A DNA stretch of 58,501 nt from an uncultured Oscillospiraceae bacterium (GTDB lineage: Bacteria; Bacillota; Clostridia; Oscillospirales; Oscillospiraceae): the NCBI GenBank assembly GCA_934569425.1, contig CAKTKM010000001.1, positions 1 to 58,501 on the forward strand, given 5' to 3'. Below are positions 7,906 through 16,777 of the stretch, piece after piece. Each line of letters starts with the position of its first letter. The first letter of the stretch is position 1. The notes under the pieces are model-generated. The model ran no database searches. It was not told where the DNA came from and was given only the letters and a program-made list of their open reading frames with translations. A program made the position numbers and the translations under genes.

Positions 7906-8645
7906 TCACAGCACCTTGTTCAAAAAATCCTGCAATCTGGCACTCTGCGGGTGGGTAAAAATATCCTGCGGCGTACCCTGCTCGCCGATTTTTCCGGCGT
8001 CCATGAACAGTACCCGGTTTTCCACTTCCTTTGCAAAGTTCATCTCGTGGGTGACCACCACCATGGTCATGCCGGACTGTGCCAGCTCCTTCATGACCTC
8101 CAGCACCTCCCCTACCATCTCCGGATCCAGTGCGGAAGTGGGTTCGTCAAACAGCATGACCTCCGGCTCCATGGCCAGCGCCCGGACGATAGCCACCCGC
8201 TGCTTCTGGCCGCCGGACAGCTGGGCGGGATAGTCGCCGGCACGGCCGGCAAGGCCTACCCGCTGCAGCAAAGCCATGGCCTTGGTCTCCGCCTCGGCCT
8301 TGGGGATCTTCTTGATCTTCACCGGTGCCATGGTCAGGTTTTCCAGCACCGTTTTGTTGGGAAACAGATTGAAATGCTGAAACACCATGCCCATCTTCTG
8401 ACGGTGCAGAGGCAGATCCACTTTTTTGCGGTAATATCCACGCCATCAAAGAAAATGGAGCCAGACGTAGGTGTTTCCAGCAGGTTCAGGCTGCGGAGAA
8501 AGGTACTCTTTCCGCCGCCGGAGGGACCAATGACCGCCATGACATCCCCCTTGCAGATGTCCACCGTGACACCGTCCAGCGCCTTGACGGCGCCGCCGTT
8601 ATAATACTTTTTCAGATCCTTGACCTCGATCAGTTTCTGTGCCAT
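7906..8645 (-). pseudogene. Polar amino acid ABC transporter ATP-binding protein, frameshifted
   Basis: This encodes the ATPase of a polar amino-acid uptake system. The first frame has Walker A (GPSGGGKST). The second frame has the Q-loop ([11 protein letters not shown]), signature LSGGQKQR, Walker B VMLFDEP and the switch histidine (VVTHEM). The frames meet at codons GCA AAA AAG TGG near 8430; one extra A would give A-K-K-V-D-L-P and restore a normal protein of about 246 aa. The break lies in a homopolymer and forms A_AAA_AAG, a known -1 slippery sequence. It could be a sequencing error, a real mutation, or, less likely, programmed frameshifting. Its start overlaps the permease stop. Confidence 0.85.
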
Positions 8646-9376
8646 CAGATCACCGCCTCCCGCTGCTGCTTCCGTTTGCGCCCGTCGTCCGCGTGCCGGT
8701 CGGCGCGCTGGAGCTTCTTTTCAAAGTGGCCGAACACCTTGCTAAGTACGAAGGTCATCACAAAATAGATACCACCCACGATGACCAGCGGTTCGATCGG
8801 CAGATAGGTGGCGCCCTTCACCACCAGATACTGCGTCATCAGATCGCCGATGAAAAACGTGGAACCCAGAGAGGTATCCTTGACGATCATGATGAACTCG
8901 TTGCCCAGCGCCGGCAGAATGCTTTTTACCGCCTGCGGCACCACCACGAACCACATGGCCCTGCTCTCGCTGAAGCCCAGGCTCAGCGCCGCCTCTTTCT
9001 GTCCGGGATCCACCGCCTGAATGCCGGAACGGATCACCTCGGACACATAGGCCGCGCTGTTGCAGATCAGGGCGATGGCGATACAGAGGAATTTCTGCTT
9101 GGTCAGCGCCGGAATCAGAATGGGCAGGCCAAAGTAGAAAAAGTACAGCTGCAGCAGCATGGGCGTTCCGCGGATGATCTCGATATAGATGGTGGACAGC
9201 CAGCGCAGAGGCGGTATCTTCGACATTTTCATCAGCGCCAGCACCGAGGCGAACACTGTGCCGAAGGCCACCGTAATGGCCGCCAGTGCCAACGTATACT
9301 CCACGCCGCTGATGAGGAACTTGTCCCAGTATTTCAGGAACAGAGCAGCCAGCTTTTCAAAGTCGATGAATTTCAT
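8645..9376 (-). CDS. Polar amino acid ABC transporter permease
   Basis: This 243-aa inner-membrane subunit of an amino-acid ABC importer (HisM/GlnP type) is intact. It has about five hydrophobic segments. The EAA-loop motif EAALSLGFSESRAMWFVVVPQAV follows IQAVDPGQK and contacts the ATPase; the N-terminal EIIRGTPMLLQLYFFYFG is family-typical. The ATG at 9376 is chosen because AAGGAG then sits six bases upstream; an ATG at 9382 touches the ribosome site. It is the only undamaged gene of the four-gene operon, so the transporter is probably non-functional here. Confidence 0.9.
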   Translation of the reverse strand: MKFIDFEKLAALFLKYWDKFLISGVEYTLALAAITVAFGTVFASVLALMKMSKIPPLRWLSTIYIEIIRGTPMLLQLYFFYFGLPILIPALTKQKFLCIAIALICNSAAYVSEVIRSGIQAVDPGQKEAALSLGFSESRAMWFVVVPQAVKSILPALGNEFIMIVKDTSLGSTFFIGDLMTQYLVVKGATYLPIEPLVIVGGIYFVMTFVLSKVFGHFEKKLQRADRHADDGRKRKQQREAVI

Positions 9377-9447
9377 GGGCATCTCCTTATTTCAGGCGGG
9401 CGGCGGATACAAGCTTTTGTATCCGCCGCCCGCAGGATCGTTTCCGT

Positions 9448-10328
9448 TTAGTCCAGCGTCAGCTCCTTGGCGTTCTCGCTTTCGCCCAGCGCCACAGCCT
9501 CGTCATACCACGGACCGTACAGGCCGTCGGCCTTGGCCTTTGCCAGCGCCTCGTTCACGGCAGCCAGCAGCTCCGTCTCACCCTTGCTCACAAGGATCAC
9601 ATTGGCCTCGTACTTCTCATCCACCGCAAACTGCCAGTCGCAATCACCAGCTCCGGATTGGTGTCTATGATCATCTTGGCATTGCCGATGGCTACAGCCA
9701 TGGCCTCAATGTTACCGCTCTTCAGCTCCATGATGCCCACGGCGATGTCGCCGATGGGAACAGCATGAGCGTCAGGCAGCTGACTGGTCAGCAGATCCAT
9801 CTGCAGCGAGGCGTTCTGGGCGCCCACGTCCACACCGGAGAAATCCTCCGCCTTGGTGTACTTGGCGGCATCGTCCTTCTTCACCAGCAGCACCTGCTCG
9901 GTCTCGTTTTCGCCGGCATAGCAGTAGTCGCTGATCTCATAGTTCTGGGCTCTCTCCTCCGTTCAGGAGTAACCGGAAATACTCATGGGGACGCTGCCGG
10001 TATAAACGGCGGTCTGGCTGGCGTCAAAGCCCATGGCCTCGATCTGCAGCTCTACGCCGAGGCTTTCGGCAATGTACTTGGCCAACGTCACATCAAAGCC
10101 AACGTACTGATCCTGTCCGGTCTTAGAGGAGTCCGCAAACTCCATGGGGGAAAAATCGGGGCTGAGCGCCACGGTCAGGACACCGTCCGCCTTGATCTGT
10201 TCCAGTGCATTGGCCGGCGCGGCGTCCGTACCGTCGGCACCATCGTTCTGCGCGTCATTGCCTGCGCCGCAGGCTACCAGAGACAGCGCCATTGCCAGCG
10301 CCAGCAGCAGAGAAATCATCTTTTTCAT
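9448..10328 (-). pseudogene. Amino acid ABC transporter substrate-binding lipoprotein, disrupted
   Basis: This is a family 3 solute-binding protein. It opens with a lipoprotein signal (LLLALAMALSLVACG) and has the first lobe (VLTVALSPDFSPMEF, VGFDVTLAKYIAESLGVELQ). After ISGYS there is an in-frame TGA (near 9966) followed directly by TEERAQNYEISDYCYAGENE; the family has Trp at the stop position. A second lesion near 9640 shifts the frame, and the true C-terminus (DWQFAVDEKYEANVILVSKG through GLYGPWYDEAV) lies in another frame to the TAA at 9448. At least two independent lesions make it a pseudogene. The start at 10328 has AAAGGA nine bases upstream. Confidence 0.88.
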
Positions 10329-10539
10329 CGTCATTCATCCTTTCTGTGTTCTCGCTCCCGTTGGGAGCCTTTTGTGTGTCGGGAGCGGTTTCTCTCTCGC
10401 TTGATGTTGCATACTCTTGCGTTCTTCCACTCCCGTTTCCTGTGCATTCTGACGGCGCCGTGTCGCGGGGCGAAAACACAGCGCATCCGCAAGCAACATC
10501 ATCAAAGCAGACCTTTCTCCCCTTCCCGCCGCTCTCCGA

Positions 10540-10568
10540 TTGACAAGCGCCTCTTTTTTCGGTAACAT
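10540..10568 (+). promoter_or_regulatory. Sigma-A promoter of the YitT-family gene
   Basis: TTGACA (10540-10545), a 17-bp spacer and TAACAT (10563-10568) lie just upstream of the gene at 10607. Confidence 0.6.
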
Positions 10569-10606
10569 GATAGCAGCATATCCGTAGGAAAGAGGAGGAT
10601 GCTTCC

Positions 10607-11473
10607 ATGAAAGGAACCGCAAAGACCATCATCGTGCAATACATTATTATCACGCTGTCCTGCGCACTGTACGCCGTGGGCTTTAACTGGTGCTTCGCGC
10701 CCAACCATCTCAGCGTCGGCGGCTTTACCGGCATCGCACAGATCATCAACCACTTTTTCCCTCGAGCCTCCATCGGTATCACGGTCATCGTGCTGAACCT
10801 GCCGTTGTTTGTACTCAGCTGGAAAAAGGTGGGGAAAATATGGCTGTTTGCCACCCTGTACGCCACCCTTCTCAGCTCCGTCATGGTGGACGCGCTGGCG
10901 GAGTTTTACACCTTCGCACCCATGGAACCCATGCTGGCCGCCGTTTACGGCGGCGTGCTGATCGGCCTGAGCTGCGGTCTGCTGATGCGCCAGAGCGCCA
11001 CCACCGGCGGCAGCGAGCTGGCGGCGCGGCTGCTGAAGCTGAAATTTCCCGCCATCTCCATCGGGACGCTGTGCCTGTGTGTGGACGGTGCGGTAGTTCT
11101 CTCCTACGCCGCCGTGTTCCATGATCTGACGCAGGCGCTGTACGCCATGCTGGCGCTGTTCATCATCTCCAAACTGACGGACTGGGTGGTGTACGGCGGC
11201 AGCGGTGCAAAAATGGCCTATATCATTTCGGAGCAGTATGCGGCCATTACGGAAAAGCTGCTGGCACTGGATCGCGGCGTAACACTGCTGCCGGGACGCG
11301 GCGGATACAGCGGCCAATCGAAAAACGTGATCCTTTGCGCCTTCAGCCGCAGCCAGATCGTCACCGTCAAGGCCATCGTCAAAAACGCCGACCCCGACGC
11401 TTTTGTGATCGTCTGCGACGCCCACGAGATCATGGGCGAGGGCTTCGCCGGCAACGCGCCGGAGGGACTTTGA
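10607..11473 (+). CDS. YitT family membrane protein
   Basis: This 288-aa protein has the YitT family layout: five to six hydrophobic segments in the first 200 residues (including FNWCFAPNHLSVGGFTGIAQ and LAAVYGGVLIGLSCGLLMR), then a soluble DUF2179 domain. The latter includes GRGGYSGQSKNVILCAFSRS and ends AHEIMGEGF. Function is not established; DUF2179 may be a ligand or ion sensor. AGAGGAGG precedes the ATG. The next gene starts 29 nt downstream, so co-transcription is likely. Confidence 0.92.
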   Translation: MKGTAKTIIVQYIIITLSCALYAVGFNWCFAPNHLSVGGFTGIAQIINHFFPRASIGITVIVLNLPLFVLSWKKVGKIWLFATLYATLLSSVMVDALAEFYTFAPMEPMLAAVYGGVLIGLSCGLLMRQSATTGGSELAARLLKLKFPAISIGTLCLCVDGAVVLSYAAVFHDLTQALYAMLALFIISKLTDWVVYGGSGAKMAYIISEQYAAITEKLLALDRGVTLLPGRGGYSGQSKNVILCAFSRSQIVTVKAIVKNADPDAFVIVCDAHEIMGEGFAGNAPEGL

Positions 11474-11502
11474 ACGTAAACCGCTGTAGGAGCGTATCCC
11501 CT

Positions 11503-12414
11503 ATGAAACACATGGAACGACCTATTGCCTATTATCACCTCCCCGGGCTCTTTTCGTTTTACGAGCTGTACCGGCGGTTTCTGCCGCTGTTTCGCAGCCA
11601 CAGGGAGTACTTCTATGACTGGTGCGCCATCGGATCCCTCTACGGTGCGCCGGAGGTCTGTCTCTGGGGCGGCGGCCGCGTGGGATCCGGCACGCAGGCA
11701 GCAGAGGATGTGCTGGCGCTGACGCAGGAATACGGCATTTCGGCGCGGCTGACCTTCAGCAACTCCCTGCTGCGAGCGGAGCATCTCTCCGACCCCGGAT
11801 GCAACGCCCTGTGCCGCCTGTTTGAGAAAAACAGCGGCGTACAGAACGGCGTTATTGTCCATTCGGAGCTGCTGCTGGACTATCTGAAACGAACCTATTC
11901 GGGACTTTATTTCGTCTCTTCCACCACCAAAGTCCTGACGGACTTCTCCGCCCTCCGGCGGGAGCTGGCGCGGGAGGAGTTCCGGTATGTGGTACCGGAT
12001 TTCCGGCTGAATCCGGCGTGGGGGCAATGGGATACGCTGCCGCCGGTTTTGCGGGAAAAGGTGGAATTTCTCTGCAACGAGTGCTGCTCTTTTACCTGTC
12101 AGGCCCGTAAGGCCTGCTATGAGGCGGTCAGCCGGAAGAATCTGGGGGAGGATGGCCCGGAGCACCGCTGCGCCGCGCCGGATGCCGCCGACGGCTACCG
12201 TTTCTCCAAAGTCATGGAGAACCCCGGCTTTATCGGCATCGACGCCATCCGCAGCCGCTATCTGCCCATGGGCTTCACCCAATTCAAGATCGAGGGGCGC
12301 GGCCTTGGCAGTGCGCTGATCCTTGAATTTCTGCTATATTACCTGACCAAACCGGAATACCGCCTCCATGTACGGGAAGCGCTCTATCTGGACAATATGC
12401 TGGATCTGTTCTAA
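11503..12414 (+). CDS. Conserved protein of unknown function with Cys cluster
   Basis: This 303-aa protein looks like a conserved clostridial family without an assigned role. Notable segments are WCAIGSLYGAPEVCLWGGGR (about 40-59), the beta-alpha repeats LTFSNSLL and YFVSSTTKVLTDF, and a cysteine cluster EFLCNECCSFTCQARKACYE (about 188-207). The C-terminal LPMGFTQFKIEGRGLGSAL resembles the end of U32-peptidase-like TIM barrels. The cysteines could bind a metal or Fe-S cluster. The frame is open upstream, but GTAGGAG selects 11503. It probably forms an operon with the YitT-family gene. Confidence 0.75.
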   Translation: MKHMERPIAYYHLPGLFSFYELYRRFLPLFRSHREYFYDWCAIGSLYGAPEVCLWGGGRVGSGTQAAEDVLALTQEYGISARLTFSNSLLRAEHLSDPGCNALCRLFEKNSGVQNGVIVHSELLLDYLKRTYSGLYFVSSTTKVLTDFSALRRELAREEFRYVVPDFRLNPAWGQWDTLPPVLREKVEFLCNECCSFTCQARKACYEAVSRKNLGEDGPEHRCAAPDAADGYRFSKVMENPGFIGIDAIRSRYLPMGFTQFKIEGRGLGSALILEFLLYYLTKPEYRLHVREALYLDNMLDLF

Positions 12415-12458
12415 GCGGCAGTCCAGCCCCCCCCGGATCGCGTGAAAGGAGAACAACT

Positions 12459-13094
12459 ATGACAGGGCCGGATTCCAACAGCATTCACCCTAATGAGACC
12501 ATCAAGCAGGTCGTCTATATCAAAAACGTCATTACCCGTGCCAACATCATCGTTGGGGATTACACCTATTACGATGATATAGACGGCGCGGAACGCTTTG
12601 AGGAGCATGTGACCCACCACTACGAATTTCTGGGAGACAAGCTCATCATCGGGAAGTTCTGCGCCATCGCAAAGGGGATCGAATTCATTATGAACGGCGC
12701 CAACCACAGGATGAACAGCGTCACCACATACCCCTTCAATATCATGGGCGGCGGATGGGAGGCCTTCGCCCCCGCTCTGACCGACCTGCCGCTGAAGGGA
12801 GACACGGTAGTGGGAAACGATGTATGGATCGGTCAGAACGTCACCGTGATGCCGGGCATCCATATCGGCGACGGTGCCATCATTGCCGCCAATTCAGTGG
12901 TGGCACGGGACGTTCCCGCCTACTGCATTGCAGGCGGAAATCCCTGCCGGGTGATCCGCCCCCGTTTCGGCAGGGAACTGACGGACTACCTGCTGACGCT
13001 CAAATGGTGGGACTGGGACGCAGACAAGATCTTCCGCAACATGGACGCGCTGTGCAGCGGCGATCTGGAGCGGATCAAACACATCACAAACTGA
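12459..13094 (+). CDS. CatB/Vat-like xenobiotic O-acetyltransferase
   Basis: This 211-aa left-handed beta-helix acyltransferase belongs to the CatB/Vat group, which moves acetyl from acetyl-CoA to hydroxyls of chloramphenicol or streptogramin A. NGANHRMNSVTTYPFN (about 79-95) holds the catalytic histidine (H83 here, equivalent to VatD H82). Hexapeptide repeats run from about 115 to 165 (VVGNDVWIGQNVTVMPGIHI, DGAIIAANSVVARDV), ending in the CoA-loop AGGNPCRVIRPRF. GAAAGGAG precedes the ATG. Many chromosomal members have no proven resistance role, so substrate is open. Confidence 0.88.
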   Translation: MTGPDSNSIHPNETIKQVVYIKNVITRANIIVGDYTYYDDIDGAERFEEHVTHHYEFLGDKLIIGKFCAIAKGIEFIMNGANHRMNSVTTYPFNIMGGGWEAFAPALTDLPLKGDTVVGNDVWIGQNVTVMPGIHIGDGAIIAANSVVARDVPAYCIAGGNPCRVIRPRFGRELTDYLLTLKWWDWDADKIFRNMDALCSGDLERIKHITN

Positions 13095-13185
13095 CAACAG
13101 CGCATGGCGAACGGCTTGACGCCTTCACCATGCTTCGCTATCACAATACCGGAAGCAAGAACCGAAAGCGGAAAGGACGATGGAT

Positions 13186-14142
13186 ATGGAATACAACAAA
13201 AAAATTGCGGATATGCGCAGCGGCGACGAGGTAGAGGGCTTTTATCTCCTGAAGGGAGCCTATCCCAAAACCACCGCGGCAGGCAAGCCCTTTTTAAGCG
13301 CGTCCCTGTCGGATACCTCCGGCGTGATAGACGCAAAGGTATGGGACTACACCGGCCCCATCGGCGTGGCCGATGAAGGGAAGATCATCAAGCTGCGGGG
13401 AACGGTGTCGGAATATCGCGGCAGCCGTCAGATCGTCATTGACCGCATCCGCCTGCGCACCCCTGACGATCCGGTGGAACTGGGTGCGCTGGTGCCGGTG
13501 GCTCCCATTGACACCGGCGCCTATCTGCAAAAGATACATGACACTGTGAACAGTATGCGTGACGCCGACTATCAGGCCCTCTGCCGCGAGATGCTGAAGC
13601 GGCATCTGGCCGAGCTGGAACAGATCCCCGCCGCCAAAAGCGTCCACCACGGCTTTCTTCACGGCCTGCTGATGCACACCGTGGATATGCTGACACTGGC
13701 TGACTTTCTGGCCGGACAGTACCATGCGGTCATCGACCGCGACCTGCTGCTGGCAGGCACGCTGCTGCACGACTTTGCCAAGGCTCGGGAATTCGTATTT
13801 TCCCAGCTTGGTCTGGTGACCAACTACTCCACCGATGGACAGCTGCTGGGGCATCTGGTCATGGGCGCACAGGAGGTGGCGGACGCGGCGCAGGAGCTGG
13901 GTCTTCCCAAGGACAAGTCCACCCTGCTGCAGCACATGATCCTGTCCCATCACGGTGAGCCGGAGTTCGGCGCCGCCGTGCGTCCGCTGTTTGCCGAGGC
14001 AGAGCTGCTGTCTCACATCGACGTGATCGACAGCCGCATGGAGATCTACCGTGAAGTTCTCTCCGACCTGTCCGTGGGAGAATTCAGCGACCGCATTTTC
14101 GCGCTGGAACGGCGGGTCTACAAGCCCCACGAACTGTATTAA
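13186..14142 (+). CDS. yhaM: 3'-5' exoribonuclease YhaM family (OB + HD domain)
   Basis: This protein of about 318 aa has an N-terminal OB fold (to about residue 95, with the GVIDAKVWDYTGP strand) and a C-terminal HD phosphohydrolase domain. HD motifs are HHGFLHGLLMHTVDM, LLHDFAKAREF and HMILSHHG, followed by a conserved DVIDSRMEIY helix. YhaM enzymes trim RNA and sometimes DNA 3' ends with Mn2+. The ATG at 13186 has AAAGGA eight bases upstream; the in-frame ATG at 13180 would be too close. The aldo/keto reductase starts 15 nt downstream. Confidence 0.88.
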   Translation: MEYNKKIADMRSGDEVEGFYLLKGAYPKTTAAGKPFLSASLSDTSGVIDAKVWDYTGPIGVADEGKIIKLRGTVSEYRGSRQIVIDRIRLRTPDDPVELGALVPVAPIDTGAYLQKIHDTVNSMRDADYQALCREMLKRHLAELEQIPAAKSVHHGFLHGLLMHTVDMLTLADFLAGQYHAVIDRDLLLAGTLLHDFAKAREFVFSQLGLVTNYSTDGQLLGHLVMGAQEVADAAQELGLPKDKSTLLQHMILSHHGEPEFGAAVRPLFAEAELLSHIDVIDSRMEIYREVLSDLSVGEFSDRIFALERRVYKPHELY

Positions 14143-14157
14143 GAAAGGAAGGTTCCC

Positions 14158-15261
14158 ATGGAATACCGTATTTTGCCTCACGGCGGAGAAAAAATCGGTG
14201 TCATCGGCATGGGCTCCTCCGTCATCGGCGCACAGCCGGAGGCGGAGATCATCGCCACCGTCCGCGCCGCCATTGACAACGGCATCAACTACTTCGACAT
14301 GGCCGGCGGACACGCCGCCATCTTTGCCGCCTACGGAAAGGCGCTGCAGGGACTTCGCCACAAGGTCTATCTCCAGATCCATTTCGGCGCGGATTACACT
14401 TCCGGCGAATATGGCTGGACGACGGATCTGGCCGAGATCAAAAGATCCGTGGCGTGGCAGCTGAAAAACCTGCAAACCGACTACATCGACGTGGGCTTCC
14501 TTCACTGTCTGGACGAGGCGGGCGATCTTGCCGCCTATCAGGCCGGCGGCGTGCTGGACTACGTTCTTGACCTGAAAAAGCAGGGCATCATCCGCCACAT
14601 CGGCCTGTCCTCCCACACTCCGGCGCTGGTACACCAAGTGCTGGATATGGGCATCTTGGATGTGGTGATGTTCAGCATCAACCCCGCCTATGACTATGGC
14701 CGCGGCGACTACGGCATCGGTGAAAGCAGTGAGCGCTACGACCTCTATTGCCGCTGCCAGCGAGAGGGCGTAGGCATCACCGTCATGAAGCCCTTCTGCG
14801 GCGGCCAGCTGCTGGACGCTGCCCAATCTCCCTTCGGCGTTTCCTTGACCCGCGAGCAGTGTATCCAATACGCGCTGGACAAGCCCGGCGTCATTGCCGT
14901 GCTGCCCGGCTTCGGCAATGAGCAGGAAATGCGTCAGGTACTGTCCTTCTTTGACGCACCGGAGGCAGAACGGGACTATTCCTGTCTGGGGAAGCTGGCT
15001 CCCGCCGCCGCGGCAGGCCGCTGCGTCTACTGTAAGCACTGTCACCCCTGTCCCGCCGGACTGGACATCGCCCTCATCAACAAATACTACGACCTTGCCC
15101 GGCAGGGCGACGCACTGGCGCGCGAGCACTATCTGACGCTGGAAAAGCGTGCCGGAGACTGCATCGCCTGCGGCCATTGTGACAGCCGCTGCCCCTTCCA
15201 TGTGGCGCAAAGCCAGCGGATGAAAACCATTCAAAGCTACTTCGAGGCGTGCATAGGATAA
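14158..15261 (+). CDS. Aldo/keto reductase with C-terminal ferredoxin-like clusters
   Basis: This 367-aa protein joins an aldo/keto reductase TIM barrel (residues 1 to about 280) to a cysteine-rich tail. The barrel has NGINYFDMAGGHAA (the usual catalytic D-x4-Y is altered to D-M-A-G-G-H), DYIDVGFLHCLDE with the catalytic His position, and GITVMKPFCGGQLL. The tail has CVYCKHCHPCP (about 285-296) and CIACGHCDSRCPF (about 338-350), which should hold two 4Fe-4S clusters. Such fused reductases are common in anaerobes, probably coupling ferredoxin-type electron flow to carbonyl reduction. The missing barrel Tyr suggests non-classical chemistry. Confidence 0.88.
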   Translation: MEYRILPHGGEKIGVIGMGSSVIGAQPEAEIIATVRAAIDNGINYFDMAGGHAAIFAAYGKALQGLRHKVYLQIHFGADYTSGEYGWTTDLAEIKRSVAWQLKNLQTDYIDVGFLHCLDEAGDLAAYQAGGVLDYVLDLKKQGIIRHIGLSSHTPALVHQVLDMGILDVVMFSINPAYDYGRGDYGIGESSERYDLYCRCQREGVGITVMKPFCGGQLLDAAQSPFGVSLTREQCIQYALDKPGVIAVLPGFGNEQEMRQVLSFFDAPEAERDYSCLGKLAPAAAAGRCVYCKHCHPCPAGLDIALINKYYDLARQGDALAREHYLTLEKRAGDCIACGHCDSRCPFHVAQSQRMKTIQSYFEACIG

Positions 15262-15272
15262 CCGCAAAAGAA

Positions 15273-15300
15273 CGGGTACCGGTAATCCGGTACCCGCTCT
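15273..15300 (+). terminator. Intrinsic terminator
   Basis: A ten-bp stem CGGGTACCGG / CCGGTACCCG with TAAT loop is followed by CTCTTTTG. It separates two convergent aldo/keto reductase genes. Confidence 0.8.
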
Positions 15301-15335
15301 TTTGTGCTCTTATACAGGGGTCTGATCCATTTCCT

Positions 15336-16166
15336 TCACCACGTCAGTGAAAACTCCACCAGTTCCGGCGTTTCCGGTCTGCCGATCAACGGCTCTTTCC
15401 TGTCCAGCGCGGAAAGCTGCGCCATTTCTCCGGCAGTCAATACAAAGTCAAACAACTCAAAATTCTCTTGGATATGCTCCGGTCTTGTACTTCTGGGGAT
15501 GACGGCCACACCCTTCTGCGTCAGAAATCGGAGCATGATCTGTGCCGGTGTTTTCCCATATTTTTCGGCAAGGCCAAGCACAGCAGGTTCGCTGAACATT
15601 TCATTCCGGTTCCCCTGCCCCAGCGGAGCATAGGCCATATGTGCCACCTGCTTTTTGTCCATCCAGCCCCGCTCGGTTCCACGCTGGCAATAGAGGTTGG
15701 TTTCGATCTGGTTGACTGCCGGAACGATCTTGTTGTAGGCGATCAGGTCGAGGAGCTGATCCGGCTCAAAGTTTGGCACACCGATGGCGCGCGCCCTTCC
15801 GTCCGCGTGCAGCTTCTCCAGAACGCGCCACGCCGCATAGTAGTTGCCGAACGGCCAATGCAGAAGCAGCAGGTCGATATGATCCGTCTGCAGCGCCGCA
15901 AGTGACCGCTCCACCGCTTGCTCCGCATTTTCATAGGATCTGAAGTTCACCTTTGTGACGAGAAACAGTTCCCCGCGGTCGATGCCGCTGCGTTTGATCC
16001 CTTCGCCCACCTCCTTTTCGTTGCAGTAAGCCTCCGCCGTATCGATCATCCGATAGCCGCTTTGGATAGCGGTCGTGACCGCGTCTGTGCAGGTCTCTCC
16101 CCAGATGACACGAACCCCAAAAACTGGACGGCAGAGAACCGCCCGAAGCATAAAGCGGATCACCAT
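15336..16166 (-). CDS. Aldo/keto reductase (AKR5-like), N-terminus uncertain
   Basis: This is an NADPH-dependent aldo/keto reductase of the 2,5-diketogluconate-reductase/prostaglandin-F-synthase type. The tetrad is visible: D and Y in MIDTAEAYCNEKEVG, K in LVTKVNF, H in LLLLHWPFG. The C-terminal half has YAPLGQGN and VIPRSTRPEHIQEN for cofactor binding. The first strands are odd: PVFGVRVIWGETCTDAV replaces the usual MP-LGFGV-Q segment and is preceded by an atypical MLRAVLC stretch. The frame stays open to 16250, but that point lies in the upstream terminator, so 16166 or 16151 is more likely. The N-terminus may have decayed. Confidence 0.75.
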   Translation of the reverse strand: MVIRFMLRAVLCRPVFGVRVIWGETCTDAVTTAIQSGYRMIDTAEAYCNEKEVGEGIKRSGIDRGELFLVTKVNFRSYENAEQAVERSLAALQTDHIDLLLLHWPFGNYYAAWRVLEKLHADGRARAIGVPNFEPDQLLDLIAYNKIVPAVNQIETNLYCQRGTERGWMDKKQVAHMAYAPLGQGNRNEMFSEPAVLGLAEKYGKTPAQIMLRFLTQKGVAVIPRSTRPEHIQENFELFDFVLTAGEMAQLSALDRKEPLIGRPETPELVEFSLTW

Positions 16167-16233
16167 GCGCTTCCGTTTATTGCCGCAGCAGCTACCACCG
16201 ATCGATACGGACAGCCCTTGCCGCGCGATGATA

Positions 16234-16273
16234 TACAAAAAAGATGACACGCGAACGTGTCATCTTTTTTGTA
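16234..16273. terminator. Bidirectional terminator
   Basis: An 18-bp stem TACAAAAAAGATGACACG with its complement around a CGAA loop gives T-runs on both strands. It ends the small membrane-protein transcript on the minus strand. Confidence 0.85.
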
Positions 16274-16312
16274 TAAAGCCTTACCGGGAGAAAACAAGCT
16301 CTGCGGTCTGCG

Positions 16313-16537
16313 TTACGCGGCGGCGTGAACACTGCGGCGGGCGCTGCGCTCCTCGTAGTCCAGCTCCAGCAGGCCGGCCTTACCGGTGGCCCAAGCGGCC
16401 ACGGCACCGAACACTACAGGCAGATAATAACCGGCCTGACGGATCGGTTCATCAGCGGCAGTCATCAGGAAAGAGGTGGCGACCACCAGAACGAGAGAGA
16501 CAATAGCGGTCAGGATGTAGGCATTGATGTTTTTCAT
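16313..16537 (-). CDS. Small two-helix membrane protein (paralogue of 55332)
   Basis: This 74-aa protein has two predicted membrane helices: AYILTAIVSLVLVVATSFLM (6-25) and about residues 38-53 (YLPVVFGAVAAWATGK), with a charged tail rich in Arg and Ala. It is clearly homologous to the 78-aa protein at 55332; they share MKNI, SLVLVVAT.FLMTAAD, PIR.AG.YLP, LGAV and KAGL. AGGAGG precedes the ATG. It has its own promoter and terminator, so it is monocistronic. Function unknown. Confidence 0.8.
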   Translation of the reverse strand: MKNINAYILTAIVSLVLVVATSFLMTAADEPIRQAGYYLPVVFGAVAAWATGKAGLLELDYEERSARRSVHAAA

Positions 16538-16604
16538 GATAAATTCCTCCTGAAAGAATAATTTTTATTTTGTTGGTTTGGCGTTGTTTTCCTTTTGTGC
16601 TTAT

Positions 16605-16633
16605 ATCGTAGAATATTTAACAGGAAAAGTAAA
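16605..16633 (-). promoter_or_regulatory. Promoter conserved with that at 55251
   Basis: On the minus strand TTTACT (16633-16628), a 17-bp spacer and TACGAT (16610-16605). The spacer TTTCCTGTTAAATATTC differs by one base from the spacer of the paralogous gene's promoter. Confidence 0.75.
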
Positions 16634-16777
16634 GCTATGAAACATAACATTATACATCAGTATAACTAACAGTCTTTTGTGTGTCTCTGCGCATCGCCTT
16701 GCTTGTAATTGCGCATAACGCATATTTGACTTGCAAAAATACCTGCTTTGCGCTATGATTTTTGAGAGGTGGTCGTT

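Noticed and set aside
13294..15267. Minus-strand ORF of about 657 codons
   Set aside because: It is antisense to YhaM and an aldo/keto reductase, both with clear motifs.
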